Assembly: GCA_002706765.1 (NCBI GenBank)
Contig: PAJV01000076.1
Location: 372,001-436,000, forward strand
From: Gimesia sp.
Lineage (GTDB): Bacteria; Planctomycetota; Planctomycetia; Planctomycetales; Planctomycetaceae
Length of the DNA: 64,000 bases
Direction of reading: 5' to 3'
This document shows positions 16,827 through 28,050 of this stretch, piece after piece. The position numbers were made by a program, and so were the translations under genes. The stretch's first letter is position 1; every line of letters starts with the position of its first letter. Below the pieces are notes generated by a model, which saw nothing but the letters and a program-made list of their open reading frames with translations, did no database searches and was not told the origin of the DNA.

Positions 16827-18101
16827 TCATGCTGTTTTATTGATTTCATGCAGCAGAACGCGTAAGAAGGGTTCGACATCGGTCACGAGGCCGACCGTCT
16901 GAAACGTGCCTCGATCGGCCAGTTTGGTGACAGTCGCCGGGTTGATATCCACACACACGACTTTCACACTGGCCGGGAGCAGATTGCCGACCGCGATGGA
17001 ATGCAGTGTGGTAGCGATCATCAGACAGAATGAGACCCCCTGCACAAGTTCGCGCATCTGACGCTGTGCTTCGACTGTGTCAGTGATGACATCCGGCAGC
17101 GGTCCATCATCGCGGATACTGCCAGCCAGCAGAAAGGGGACCTCATTTTTGACACATTCATACATAATGCCGGAATTCAGGACCTGCTGATCGACGGCGT
17201 TCTGAATACTTCCCACTCGGCGGATGCGGTTAATGGAACGCAGATGATGTTCATGCCCTTCTTCACTGGAGCCGCCATGTTCCATGGAAATCCCCAGGCT
17301 CGTGCCATAAAACGATTCCTCGATATCATGGGTGGCCAGCGCATTGCCGGCGAACAGCAGATTCACATAACCTTCGCGAATCAACTGGCTGAAGTAATCT
17401 CTGCTTCCCGTGTGCACGACAGCGGGACCGGCTACCACCAGAATTTTACCTGAACCATTTCGCGCCCGCCGCATTTCTGAAGCAATCTCTCTGACGGTCA
17501 CTCCCTTGGGTTTTTCGCTGGAGACCGTACTGTTCATGAAGGAGAAGCCTGAGACCCCGGGTGCACTGCGTGCGAGCGGGATAACGCGTGTCCCCCGATT
17601 TCCGATCACCACAAGTTCCCCCTGCCTGACATCAGCCATGGGGAGGCAATGAGCCGATTTTCTGTCCGGACTGACGACGACTCCACAATCCATTTCCTGT
17701 AAATCAACGGGGATCCACTCTTCCGCGATTCGGATTTCCGTTTTCTGATTGGTGCTGCAGTAAAATCCTTCGGGGAAGGCACCGTCCATGTCAGCAGGTT
17801 CCAGAATACAGTCGTGCTGTTCAATCGGAACGGCGCCATGCTGAGCGATTTGAGTCAGAATTTTCTGTAAAGTGGCTTCATCGGGAGCAGAGACTTTTAT
17901 CTGGGCCCGGCTGCTGTCGGTTCGCAGTTGACCGATCGAAATTTCATCGATGGCAAAATCTCCGCCCAGGACCGTGATTTCATCCAGAATCTTCGGCAGC
18001 AGCAGACTGTCGATAATGTGCCCCTGTAATTCAATTTCTTCACTGAATCGGGCTGATTCCTCGGGCTGTTCATTTGAAGAATGGGGAGATCGATTGTCCA
18101 T
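16827..18101 (-). CDS. TIGR00300/LOR-SDH family protein, probable nickel-pincer ornithine cyclodeaminase
   Basis: A 424-residue protein with an N-terminal LOR/SDH-type domain ('ARFSEEIELQGHIIDSLLLPKILDEI', 'GGDFAIDEISIGQLRTD') and a large C-terminal Rossmann-like domain ('ILVVAGPAVVHTGSRDYFSQLIREGYVNLLFAGNALATHDIE', 'GSIRDDGPLPDV', 'VKVVCVDINPATVTKLADRG'). This is the TIGR00300 family; an archaeal member has been described as an ornithine cyclodeaminase and related modules form the C-terminus of cyanobacterial AgrE/ArgZ. The family call is firm, the reaction is inferred. A copy of the dispersed 98-bp repeat lies just upstream at 18181-18278. Confidence 0.82.
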   Translation of the reverse strand: MDNRSPHSSNEQPEESARFSEEIELQGHIIDSLLLPKILDEITVLGGDFAIDEISIGQLRTDSSRAQIKVSAPDEATLQKILTQIAQHGAVPIEQHDCILEPADMDGAFPEGFYCSTNQKTEIRIAEEWIPVDLQEMDCGVVVSPDRKSAHCLPMADVRQGELVVIGNRGTRVIPLARSAPGVSGFSFMNSTVSSEKPKGVTVREIASEMRRARNGSGKILVVAGPAVVHTGSRDYFSQLIREGYVNLLFAGNALATHDIEESFYGTSLGISMEHGGSSEEGHEHHLRSINRIRRVGSIQNAVDQQVLNSGIMYECVKNEVPFLLAGSIRDDGPLPDVITDTVEAQRQMRELVQGVSFCLMIATTLHSIAVGNLLPASVKVVCVDINPATVTKLADRGTFQTVGLVTDVEPFLRVLLHEINKTA

Positions 18102-18180
18102 CAGTACTCATCCCTGCCTGGTGCTTCAAGAAAAATAAGATGTTATGTGATGCGATTACGTCGGAAATCTTCGCTGACTC

Positions 18181-18278
18181 TCTTCTAAAGCGAATCGCAG
18201 TTTACCAGAGCGTCTCTCAATCTGTGAGACTCGGCTCAAATGGCATTGGAAACGCTACAGTATAACGGGACACAGTCT
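18181..18278 (-). repeat. Dispersed 98-bp repeat, copy A
   Basis: Read on the minus strand it begins AGACTGTGTCCCGTT and ends CGCTTTAGAA. It aligns without gaps to copies B, C and D. Shared blocks are ACTGTGTCC, a CGT-x-TCC block, CCGAGT, AGATTGA and GACGCT. It lies 80 bases upstream of the TIGR00300 gene in that gene's sense orientation. Confidence 0.75.
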
Positions 18279-18713
18279 ATCTTACGTTTTCCGGATTAAA
18301 AACATACACTCAAAACAGGGTTTTGACTCCGTACGCTCACATTAATCGCTGATTTTTTACTATTTTGCAGACTGGTCAGATCTTAATCCGTGAAAATCGT
18401 ACAGGAGCAGAAGCTCGCACATTGTGTTTCGAGCTGGCAGGAAAGAAAAAAGTGATTGCTGTCGACAGCGTAGCGGTATTACACTCGATTTAGTCCGGGA
18501 TTTCTGCTGGAAGCGACTTCAAGCTTCGCCAGTGGCGAAGTCTCATGTCTTCTGCAGAGGATAGGCTTGATTCGGGAGCCAAAATAAGAATATGATGTCT
18601 GGATTGGTTTTGTTTCTTTTAGGGAGTTCATTTCAGACTGAGATGGTCATATTCTTGAACTCACTGAATGTTTGTTTTTACCACCTGTTCCCAGATTCAG
18701 TAATGTTCCCGAT
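18279..18713. other. Intergenic region with a short hairpin
   Basis: This 435-base gap lies between the minus-strand TIGR00300 gene and the plus-strand oxidoreductase. No gene is supported. CTTCGCC (18524-18530) and GGCGAAG (18534-18540) form a perfect 7-bp, 3-base-loop hairpin of unknown role. Promoters for the downstream gene are expected but none stands out. Confidence 0.5.
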
Positions 18714-19703
18714 ATGGTCAGAATTGGAATTATAGGGCTCGGCCCATACTGGGAACAGCGCTATGAACCTGCGCTGCGACTGATGGATCAGCGTATTCAG
18801 ATCAAAGCCGTCTACGATCCGGTTCGCAGTCGTGCAGAACAGGTTGCTACCCAGTGGGATGCGGCTGTTGTCTCGGGTATCGGCTGTCTGGCTACTCGCT
18901 ATCCTGTTGATGCCTTTTTGCTGCTGCACTCAGACTGGATGAATCATTACCCGTTAACCATTCTCAGCCAGCAGCACCGCCCGGTCTATATTGCCGGCAG
19001 CCTGGGGGAAGACCTGGAACTGCTGGAGATGATTCATGCCCGCGCGACCGAACAACTGGTGACACTGATGCCCGAGTTCAGCCGTCGCTTCTGTCAGGCC
19101 ACCAGTCGCCTGTTTGAACTGGTCGTGACGCAGCTGGGGAATCCGGTTGCGATTCAGATTGAAACCTGCTGCCCTGCCGCTGATCAGCCGGTGGAAGTTC
19201 CCGGTCAGAAAAATGAGACGGATTTTCTGGTCGGTCTGCTGGACTGGTGCTGTTATGTGATGCGCACCAGGCCGGTCCGTGTCGAGACGACATTGCATTC
19301 GGATTCGAGTGATCGATCAGAGGATTATCGGGAGATTAAAGTTGAGTTTCTGCCCGATCCGGTGACAGCCGTCGATCGGTTTGCTGCGATCAGAATCAAA
19401 ACTCAACCGCGGGACAGCGAACCTCTGTTTCCACGACACCATATCCAGTGTCGCAAAGGCAAGGCGGAGTTTCATTCGCCGGACGAAATTCACTGGGAGA
19501 ATGCTGCAAATACTGTCACGGAATCTCTCAAGAGTGATCGCCGTGAACTGGAAGTGATGCTGGATCATTTTTGTCGTCGGGCTGTCGGCGGGATTATTCC
19601 TGTTGCCAACATCAAAGATGTCTGCCAGGCAATTAAGCTGGTCCGACTGTCGCGTGCCAGCCTGGAGGCGGGGAAACCGCTTGATTTTAAAGCTGCGAAA
19701 TAA
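18714..19703 (+). CDS. Gfo/Idh/MocA family oxidoreductase
   Basis: A 329-residue protein when started at the ATG at 18714, which puts the Rossmann motif at the N-terminus ('VRIGIIGLGPYWEQRYEPAL', a GxGxxx variant reading GLGPYW). It follows the NAD(P)-binding fold with 'IKAVYDPVRSRAEQVA' and 'PVDAFLLLHSD'. The usual E-K-P motif is not obvious ('YIAGSLGEDLELLE' occupies that position), so catalytic Lys may be missing. The C-terminal part is the expected alpha/beta domain. Substrate unknown; sugar or inositol derivatives are typical for the family, but the missing motif leaves room for a non-enzymatic role. Confidence 0.75.
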   Translation: MVRIGIIGLGPYWEQRYEPALRLMDQRIQIKAVYDPVRSRAEQVATQWDAAVVSGIGCLATRYPVDAFLLLHSDWMNHYPLTILSQQHRPVYIAGSLGEDLELLEMIHARATEQLVTLMPEFSRRFCQATSRLFELVVTQLGNPVAIQIETCCPAADQPVEVPGQKNETDFLVGLLDWCCYVMRTRPVRVETTLHSDSSDRSEDYREIKVEFLPDPVTAVDRFAAIRIKTQPRDSEPLFPRHHIQCRKGKAEFHSPDEIHWENAANTVTESLKSDRRELEVMLDHFCRRAVGGIIPVANIKDVCQAIKLVRLSRASLEAGKPLDFKAAK

Positions 19704-19735
19704 ATCGCTTTCGATTTCAGACAGATCAATCCGAC

Positions 19736-20677
19736 TTATTTTTTCGGTCGTCTGGCATGGGGATGGGCTTTTTCGTAGGTTTCCAGCAGACGTTTCGTGC
19801 TGACGTGGGTATAGATCTGAGTGGTCGTCAGGCTCTTGTGTCCCAATAGTTCCTGGACGCTGCGCAGGTCCGCTCCGCCATCCAGCAGATGTGTGGCAAA
19901 ACTGTGTCTCAACGTGTGAGGGCTGGTTTTTTTGTCCAGACCGGTCTGCAGAAGATACTTTTCCAGCATGCGTCCCACACTTCGCGAGGTGAGCCTGGTT
20001 TTCAGCCGATTCAGAAATAAGGCATCGGCGTCAGGATGCGCGCCGGGTTTGGCTTCACGTTCTTCCAGCCACTGAGTTAACGCTTTGGCGGCGAAACTTC
20101 CAATCGGGGCAATGCGTTCTTTTCGTCCTTTACCGAGGACGCGAATGATGTTGGCATCCTGATCCCAGTCACTCACGTTCAACGCCACCAGTTCGGAAAC
20201 ACGCAGTCCGGCAGAATAGAGTGTTTCCAGAATCGCCCTGTCACGCAAACCCATTTTCTGGTTTGCCGGCGGCGCTTCGAGTAATGTTCCAATCTGATCG
20301 GTGGTTAAAAAATGGGGTAATTTTCTGCCTGTCCGTGGCGTACGCAGTGGCTTGGCGGGATTGGTTTTCGAATAGCTTTCCCGGCAACAATAGCGGAAAA
20401 AACTCCGCAGGCAGGCCAGGCGCCTGGCGATTGTGGTTTTTTCATACTGGCATTCATGCAGATACGCGACGAATCGCCTGAGTTCGCTGATGCCGATCTG
20501 GTCGGGGGGGAGTAGCGAACCCTCGTACTCAGACAGATATTCCACCAGGCTTTCCAGATCTTCCGCGTAAGACTTCAAAGTCAGGTCTGAAGAATTTCTT
20601 TCGATTTGCAGATATCGCAGAAAGTTATCAATCGCAGCATGAAGGTCAATCGACCTGACTGTTTGCGAAGAGATCAT
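19736..20677 (-). CDS. XerC/XerD-type tyrosine recombinase
   Basis: A 313-residue recombinase of usual Xer length. The N-terminal SAM-like DNA-binding domain (about 10-100) precedes the catalytic domain with all expected residues: Arg in 'SAGLRVSEL', Lys in 'LGKGRKER', His-x-x-Arg in '[18 protein letters not shown]', His in 'LLGHKSL' and Tyr in 'IYTHVS'. Xer recombinases resolve chromosome dimers at dif. No dif-like site, integron or prophage was seen nearby, so it is probably the housekeeping enzyme; XerC and XerD cannot be separated by eye. Confidence 0.9.
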   Translation of the reverse strand: MISSQTVRSIDLHAAIDNFLRYLQIERNSSDLTLKSYAEDLESLVEYLSEYEGSLLPPDQIGISELRRFVAYLHECQYEKTTIARRLACLRSFFRYCCRESYSKTNPAKPLRTPRTGRKLPHFLTTDQIGTLLEAPPANQKMGLRDRAILETLYSAGLRVSELVALNVSDWDQDANIIRVLGKGRKERIAPIGSFAAKALTQWLEEREAKPGAHPDADALFLNRLKTRLTSRSVGRMLEKYLLQTGLDKKTSPHTLRHSFATHLLDGGADLRSVQELLGHKSLTTTQIYTHVSTKRLLETYEKAHPHARRPKK

Positions 20678-20746
20678 GGGGCATTCAGAATCGTCTGGTG
20701 GTGATAGTGGAGCGAATTCAGACGTATTGACTTCGCTGAAGTCGCA

Positions 20747-20965
20747 TCAGGCAGTTTTACGCAGGCGACCTGACTGCTCTTCAAGTTCTGCTTCCCGTCT
20801 GAGCTTACGAACTTTCTGGCTCATGACCGCTGCGTCATACCAGGTAAAACTCAGGTCTTTGTCTGCCGCGTATTGTCCGAGTGTCTGCAGCATTTGTGAA
20901 GAACTGGCATCATCGTAGAGAAACACATAACGTTCTGAATCTTTGACTAACGCGACGACATTCAT
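20747..20965 (-). CDS. Small conserved-looking hypothetical protein
   Basis: Starting at the ATG at 20965 gives 72 residues, beginning 'MNVVALVKDSERYVFLYDD' and continuing 'LGQYAADKDLSFTWYDAAVMSQKVRKL'. An in-frame ATG at 21043 would add 26 poorly structured residues, so I prefer the shorter form. The composition (beta strands then an amphipathic charged helix) is that of a real small protein. I do not recognise a named family. It lies between the Xer recombinase and a lipoprotein gene on the same strand. Confidence 0.55.
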   Translation of the reverse strand: MNVVALVKDSERYVFLYDDASSSQMLQTLGQYAADKDLSFTWYDAAVMSQKVRKLRREAELEEQSGRLRKTA

Positions 20966-21082
20966 TTGTTGTTTCACTGTAGCAGTCCTTTGTTTTTCGT
21001 CAGAGCACTGGAATCTAAGACTGGATAGGTTGGGAGTGCTCATAAAACCGCAATAGTAAATATCGGCTTCTGAGCGGTGGGA

Positions 21083-22294
21083 TTATCGATATTTTCTTAC
21101 TTTGAAGATCATCTGGTGCTTAGCTTGTCCGCCATGCAGTGTTAGCATCTCTAGAATCATTAAATGTGATGTAAACCGTATAAAGTCCTCACTCCGGTGC
21201 AGATAGGCTTCCCAGCCACCACTGCGGCGATCTCCACTGACTTCGAGATAGTCGCGTAAGTGTGCTACCAGGGCTGCATCGGAGCCATCGAAGAGACGCG
21301 TGTACGACATGAAAGGCTGGCGGGGGTCAAAAGTTCCGACCTGAGTGGGAGGACAGTAATCTTCAACTTGCTTCGCAACCGAAGTATTATTTTGTGGCGG
21401 GACAAAAGAATTAGCGTGAGCTGGTTTCGGAGCAGTCAGAGTCTGCTGTTCTGCCCCGGCTTTTGGCCCTGCCCCGACTTTAGTTTGTGAATCGGTTGGC
21501 AAGGGAGCGTGCAATGGTGCGGTAAGGGTTTGGGTGCCCTGGTTGGCTTGTGCTGCCGCCTGGATGATACCGGACTGGTTCTGTGTGTAAGGCCAGGAAT
21601 CAAGTGTCTCTGTGGATTGACCGCGAAACACCGTATTCTCAGTGACAGGCGGCTCAGTGATCTCGACGGGGCAGCCTTCAGGACAATCTGTCATGCCGGC
21701 TTTGCGGAATGCTTTTTCAGTTTTCCGGGTCTCTTTTTTCTCAATATGAGCAGCGTGCCGGACCTCTTTATTCAAGTGATGCTCTTCGTGTCTCATTTCT
21801 CGGGCGGCGACTCGATCCGTTTTGAACAGTTTGTTCAACATCGATTTTTCGGCGTGTCGCTCTTCTACCATCAACGGCATTCCCGGGATGAATTCCTGCG
21901 AATGCGGAGAATACCAGGAAACCTGCATGCCAATACGGGGCGGATAATAGGGTGAGTAATCGGTAATTGCACCGATCACAACGGCATCGACATTCAGAAT
22001 TTGTGCCAGTTTCAGCACATCATCCGGGTTGTTCATCTGCAGCTGATTTTCCACCATGGCGACCTCAGCCACACCCACTGGCAGGACCTGAAATCCCGGT
22101 ACTTTCTGGAGTTCTGAGAAATAAGCGAGGGCAAAGCGGCGACCGTCGACATCGGGTTCCTGGCTCAGATTGAAAAAGGGAATCACAGCCACGGTCTTGA
22201 GTCTCGGATTGGGATTGGTGACAGAGGTATGCATAATTACACACCCGGACAGGCTGCCAAAGCAGATCAGCATTAATAATATGCGAGTCAGCAC
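21083..22294 (-). CDS. Lipoprotein, CsgG/GNA1162-like N-terminal region
   Basis: A 403-residue lipoprotein: signal peptide with lipobox L-S-G-C (Cys at about residue 18). The N-terminal 110 residues ('LKTVAVIPFFNLSQEPDVDGRRFALAYFSELQKVPGFQVLP', then 'LKLAQILNVDAVVIGAITDYSPY') resemble the CsgG/FlgT/LpoB-type anticodon-binding-like fold of outer-membrane lipoproteins. The middle is low-complexity, rich in Glu, His, Thr and Gln, and the C-terminal 75 residues ('QPFMSYTRLFDGSDAALVAHLRDYL') look folded. Function unknown; an envelope assembly or scaffold role is an inference. Confidence 0.65.
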   Translation of the reverse strand: MLTRILLMLICFGSLSGCVIMHTSVTNPNPRLKTVAVIPFFNLSQEPDVDGRRFALAYFSELQKVPGFQVLPVGVAEVAMVENQLQMNNPDDVLKLAQILNVDAVVIGAITDYSPYYPPRIGMQVSWYSPHSQEFIPGMPLMVEERHAEKSMLNKLFKTDRVAAREMRHEEHHLNKEVRHAAHIEKKETRKTEKAFRKAGMTDCPEGCPVEITEPPVTENTVFRGQSTETLDSWPYTQNQSGIIQAAAQANQGTQTLTAPLHAPLPTDSQTKVGAGPKAGAEQQTLTAPKPAHANSFVPPQNNTSVAKQVEDYCPPTQVGTFDPRQPFMSYTRLFDGSDAALVAHLRDYLEVSGDRRSGGWEAYLHRSEDFIRFTSHLMILEMLTLHGGQAKHQMIFKVRKYR

Positions 22295-22526
22295 CAGAGA
22301 ATTCCCATGAGATGAAATCAGTATGGATCGATATCAACGTTATCGGCATAACCGTCAGGGTAACTTCAATAAGAAATGTCTCGGCAGACCCCCTATTTTC
22401 TCTTTTGCAGCAAATTCTCTGTTTTCAGGTAGTTTGAACCTGTGAGATTCTCGAGAGGGGGCATTTTCAGAACCTGGAGCGACTGATAAAATGCGGTGAG
22501 TCACTGATTTGCCCCCTGTTAAACCA

Positions 22527-23624
22527 ATGAATGAATCGATGAAACCAGTCTGTCCGCCGAAACCCGATGTTCGCCCACCCATTCGTTACGGCGCGCTGCA
22601 ACTGGAATCACGCTATCTGCTCTCCCCTTTAGCCGGGTATACGAATTTACCGTTTCGTCGAATCGTACGTGAACTGGGAGGTGTCGGCCTGGCGACGACT
22701 GACCTCGTCAATGCGCGGGGGCTGCTGGAAGGGAGCGAGAAGACACTCCAGCTCACCCAGACCTGCCCGGAAGATTCCCCCTTTGCCGTTCAGATTTTCG
22801 GTAGTGAACCACAGCAGATGAAAGAGGCGGCACAGTTACTGGAGTCGCGCGGCGTCCATTCAATTGATATCAACATGGGTTGCCCGGTGAATCGGATTGT
22901 CAAAGGTGGTGCCGGCGCCAGTATGATGTGTCGGCCCAGTGATACGGTTTCGCTGGTGCAAACAGTGGTTGAAGCGGTCCGGATTCCTGTCTCCGTGAAG
23001 ATGCGACTGGGCTGGGATGACAGTGAGCTGTCTGCTCCCTTCTTCTCGCGGGAATTTGAAAAAGTGGGGGTGGTCGCGGTTGCCATACATGGACGCACAC
23101 GGGAACAGGGATTTCGAGGCGTCGTGAATCACGATGGTATCCGGCGTGTGGTAGAAGCCGTCGAGTCGATCCCGGTGATCGGTAACGGCGACGTGACGAA
23201 CGTGGCAGAAGCGGATTTCATGTTGAAATCGACCGGATGCGCGGGAGTTTCGATCGGCCGGGGCGCGCTGGCGAATCCCTGGATTTTTCGGCAGCTGGTC
23301 CAGTGGGAACAGTCCGGCGCTTATGGTCCGCCGGGAAATTTTGATGATCGCCTGGAACTGCTGTTACGTCAGTTTCGCTATCTGCTGGAAATGACAACCG
23401 AGAGGCGGGCGATTTCCATGTTCCGGAAAATGGGGCACTGGTATCTGAAGTCGATGCGCGTGAAACCCGCGTTGCGGCACGAATTTCAACTGGCCTCAAA
23501 TCTGGATGACTTTGGCCAGGCCGTGCGACAAATCGCAGCCGAGGGACCTGCCGTCGGTTCCCGCAGTGGAGTTCTGCCAGATATGCATATTCCCGTACCC
23601 GGCGGACCGGTGGAACGCTGGTGA
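22527..23624 (+). CDS. dusB: tRNA-dihydrouridine synthase
   Basis: About 365 residues using the ATG at 22527 (a TTG at 22509 and another ATG at 22539 are alternatives). The FMN-dependent TIM-barrel enzyme reduces uridine in tRNA. Seen motifs: 'LLSPLAGYTNLPFRRIVRELGG', 'FAVQIFGSEPQQM', the catalytic Cys in 'IDINMGCPVNRIVKGGAGASMM', 'PVSVKMRLGW', 'AIHGRTREQGF', 'IPVIGNGDV' and 'GCAGVSIGRGALANPWIF'. Convergent with the CNNM/CorC gene, 18 bases apart. Family certain; DusB is the most likely subgroup from its motif set. Confidence 0.92.
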   Translation: MNESMKPVCPPKPDVRPPIRYGALQLESRYLLSPLAGYTNLPFRRIVRELGGVGLATTDLVNARGLLEGSEKTLQLTQTCPEDSPFAVQIFGSEPQQMKEAAQLLESRGVHSIDINMGCPVNRIVKGGAGASMMCRPSDTVSLVQTVVEAVRIPVSVKMRLGWDDSELSAPFFSREFEKVGVVAVAIHGRTREQGFRGVVNHDGIRRVVEAVESIPVIGNGDVTNVAEADFMLKSTGCAGVSIGRGALANPWIFRQLVQWEQSGAYGPPGNFDDRLELLLRQFRYLLEMTTERRAISMFRKMGHWYLKSMRVKPALRHEFQLASNLDDFGQAVRQIAAEGPAVGSRSGVLPDMHIPVPGGPVERW

Positions 23625-23642
23625 GCCGGGAACCGGCCTGTG

Positions 23643-24953
23643 TCAGTTATCGGTGTCGAACTCTTCCACCAGTGAGGAATCCAGTTCAATGCGAAGCTTA
23701 TTGATCCTGCGTTCGTCGGATTCCAGGACTTCGATTCTGAGCTGCTGCCAGATCAGCGTTTCACCAGGTTGAGGTACTTTTCCGATCTGGGTGATCACAA
23801 ATCCGCCGATGGTGTCGAAGTCCTTGCCTTCGGGCAGATCGTAGTGGTATTGTTCATTCAGATCATCAATGTGAACCCGGGCATCGACTTCGAGCGTGTT
23901 CTCCCCGGTTTCAAAAATCATCTGCTCTTCTTCTTCATCGAATTCATCGACGATGTCCCCGACGATTTCTTCCAGGACGTCTTCCATCGTGACCAGTCCG
24001 GCGACGCCACCATATTCATCGATGACAATTGCCATGTGGACATGCTCTTTCTGCATGGTCTCCAGCAGGGAGTCGATACCCGTCGTTTCGGGAATGTAAA
24101 AAGGAGAGAACATCAGTTTCTGGATGGTTAACTCTTCGGGAGAATCCGAGTTCTGATTCTCTTTTGAGAAATGTTTGAGCAGTTCCCGGGCATAAAGAAT
24201 TCCCACAATATCATCTGTCGATTCTCCAATCACGGGGATACGGGAATGTCCGACGTCAATGAACTTCAGCAGGGCTTCGTCCAGCGTGGCATTCACGGAG
24301 ATGTATTCCATATCCATCCGCTGGGTCATGATGGCTCCGACATCTTCATCCTGCAGTTCCATCACGCGCTGGATCATCTTTCCTGCTTCCGATTCCAGGA
24401 TGCCTCCCCGGGCGCCTTCTTCCACGACCGAGAGAATTTCTTCGCTGATGTTGGTTTCCCGACCGTTTTTGTTTTCTTCCTTGCCTGCCAGTCGATGAGA
24501 GAATCCGTCAATTTTCCAGCAGAGCCAGGTTACCGGGCTCAGGAAGACCGGCAGGAACTTGATTACAGGCCAGGAGATCTGCAGGAAACGCTCGCCGGCA
24601 ATCCGGGAGATCGTCCAGGGAATTGCCAGTAACAGCAGGATGCCGGAGAGGATGATCAACAGGATCTGAAGGACAAACTGGATGGTGACCGCGGGGGTAC
24701 TGAAGTCCTGCGGTACGACGATGTATTGATGGGTGAAAATGATTGAGATCAGGATCACGCCCGCCAGCCAGGCAATGTCGGCGGCCAGCAGCACGGTGGG
24801 GTGGGAGCGTAGGATTTCGCTGAATCGATCCGGGACTTCAGCTTCGTTACAGAGTGTTTCCAGGCGACTTCGTGAGAAATCGCGCAACGAAAAACCCGAC
24901 AGGGCTGATAAGAGAGTCAGGAATAACAGAACAGAAAAAATCAGCGGAATCAT
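23643..24953 (-). CDS. CNNM/CorC-family membrane protein with CBS pair
   Basis: A 436-residue hemolysin-C-like transporter component. The N-terminal DUF21 (CNNM) membrane domain has four hydrophobic stretches (about 1-20, 55-75, 85-115, 130-150). Two CBS motifs follow ('IMTQRMDMEYISVNATLDEALLKFIDVGHSRIPV' and 'LMFSPFYIPETTGIDSLLETMQKEHVHMAIVIDEYGGVAGLVTMEDVLEEIVGDI'), then the CorC_HlyC domain ending near residue 430. The family is linked to Mg2+/Co2+ transport. It is the last gene of the phoH, 7TM-HD, ybeY run, an arrangement common in bacteria. Confidence 0.9.
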   Translation of the reverse strand: MIPLIFSVLLFLTLLSALSGFSLRDFSRSRLETLCNEAEVPDRFSEILRSHPTVLLAADIAWLAGVILISIIFTHQYIVVPQDFSTPAVTIQFVLQILLIILSGILLLLAIPWTISRIAGERFLQISWPVIKFLPVFLSPVTWLCWKIDGFSHRLAGKEENKNGRETNISEEILSVVEEGARGGILESEAGKMIQRVMELQDEDVGAIMTQRMDMEYISVNATLDEALLKFIDVGHSRIPVIGESTDDIVGILYARELLKHFSKENQNSDSPEELTIQKLMFSPFYIPETTGIDSLLETMQKEHVHMAIVIDEYGGVAGLVTMEDVLEEIVGDIVDEFDEEEEQMIFETGENTLEVDARVHIDDLNEQYHYDLPEGKDFDTIGGFVITQIGKVPQPGETLIWQQLRIEVLESDERRINKLRIELDSSLVEEFDTDN

Positions 24954-25066
24954 ATGTCTTGTAAACGTTCGGATAAAAAGTTTCGAAACAGATTCTGGTC
25001 CCCGGACAGAATCGCGTCAATATGATACTGGTAATTGATGGGGGAGGCATTCGCAGTCATTAATAC

Positions 25067-25564
25067 TTACTCTTCCCGCCTGGGGATTGTGATCTGCCAG
25101 TGATCGAAGATCTGTTGTTCACGTTGTCGCATGATACGCAGCTCTTCTTCCGTGAGATCATCATAACCACATAAATGCAGCAAGCCATGGATCACGTACA
25201 GCAGGAGTTCCTGTTCCGCGGACCAGTTGTATTCTGCGGACATCGCCACTGCCATTTCCGCGGAGACGATGACTTCACCTTCAATCTGCTTGCCGGCTCC
25301 CCGAAATTCCGTTTTAGCGGAATCCAGTGCGGTATCGCAGTCGAGCAGGAAGCTCAGGACGTCGGTGTCGTAATCGTGCGCCAGGTATTGCTGATTCAAC
25401 TGGCGGATCGTGGAGTTATCGACGATGGCCAGACTGATCTCAGCCCGGGTGACCTGTTCGGACTGCAACAGAAAGCTGATGGCAGTTTCCAGCTGTGATT
25501 GATCAATCGCAAGCTGCGTTTGTGAGTTCTGGATCTCGATCTGGAACTGGTCTATTGTATTCAT
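25067..25564 (-). CDS. ybeY: YbeY endoribonuclease (rRNA maturation factor)
   Basis: A 165-residue YbeY protein: 'ISLAIVDNSTIRQLNQQYLAHDYDTDVLSFLLD' (family motif with the D-T-DVLSF core) and the zinc region 'HGLLHLCGYDD'. YbeY acts in 16S rRNA 3'-end maturation and ribosome quality control. The usual third zinc ligand (His in HGxxHLxGYDH) reads Asp here. It lies 18 bases after the 7TM-HD gene and about 110 bases before the CNNM gene, the standard order. The family call is firm despite the ligand change. Confidence 0.93.
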   Translation of the reverse strand: MNTIDQFQIEIQNSQTQLAIDQSQLETAISFLLQSEQVTRAEISLAIVDNSTIRQLNQQYLAHDYDTDVLSFLLDCDTALDSAKTEFRGAGKQIEGEVIVSAEMAVAMSAEYNWSAEQELLLYVIHGLLHLCGYDDLTEEELRIMRQREQQIFDHWQITIPRREE

Positions 25565-25582
25565 TCCATTTTCAATCGGGGA

Positions 25583-27907
<2,325 letters not shown>

Positions 27908-27960
27908 GAATTTAACCTGAGATGATCTGAGTGAAAAACGAGAGAATGCGGATGAGATTT

Positions 27961-28050
27961 AGACTGTGTCCAGTTTTACTGTCACGTCTCCAGGAATATT
28001 GGGACCGAGTTTAACAGATTGAGAGACGATATGGTTAAATGTGATGCATG
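27961..28050 (+). repeat. Dispersed 98-bp repeat, copy B
   Basis: Begins AGACTGTGTCCAGTTTTACTG and runs through 'GATTGAGAGACG' to about 28050, abutting the phoH stop. It lies in the gap between phoH and the 7TM-HD gene, oriented against them. Compared with copies A, C and D the last ten bases are the least similar. Confidence 0.75.

Noticed and set aside
19736-20677. An integron or phage integrase
   Set aside because: No attachment sites, gene cassettes or phage genes nearby; length and motifs match Xer.
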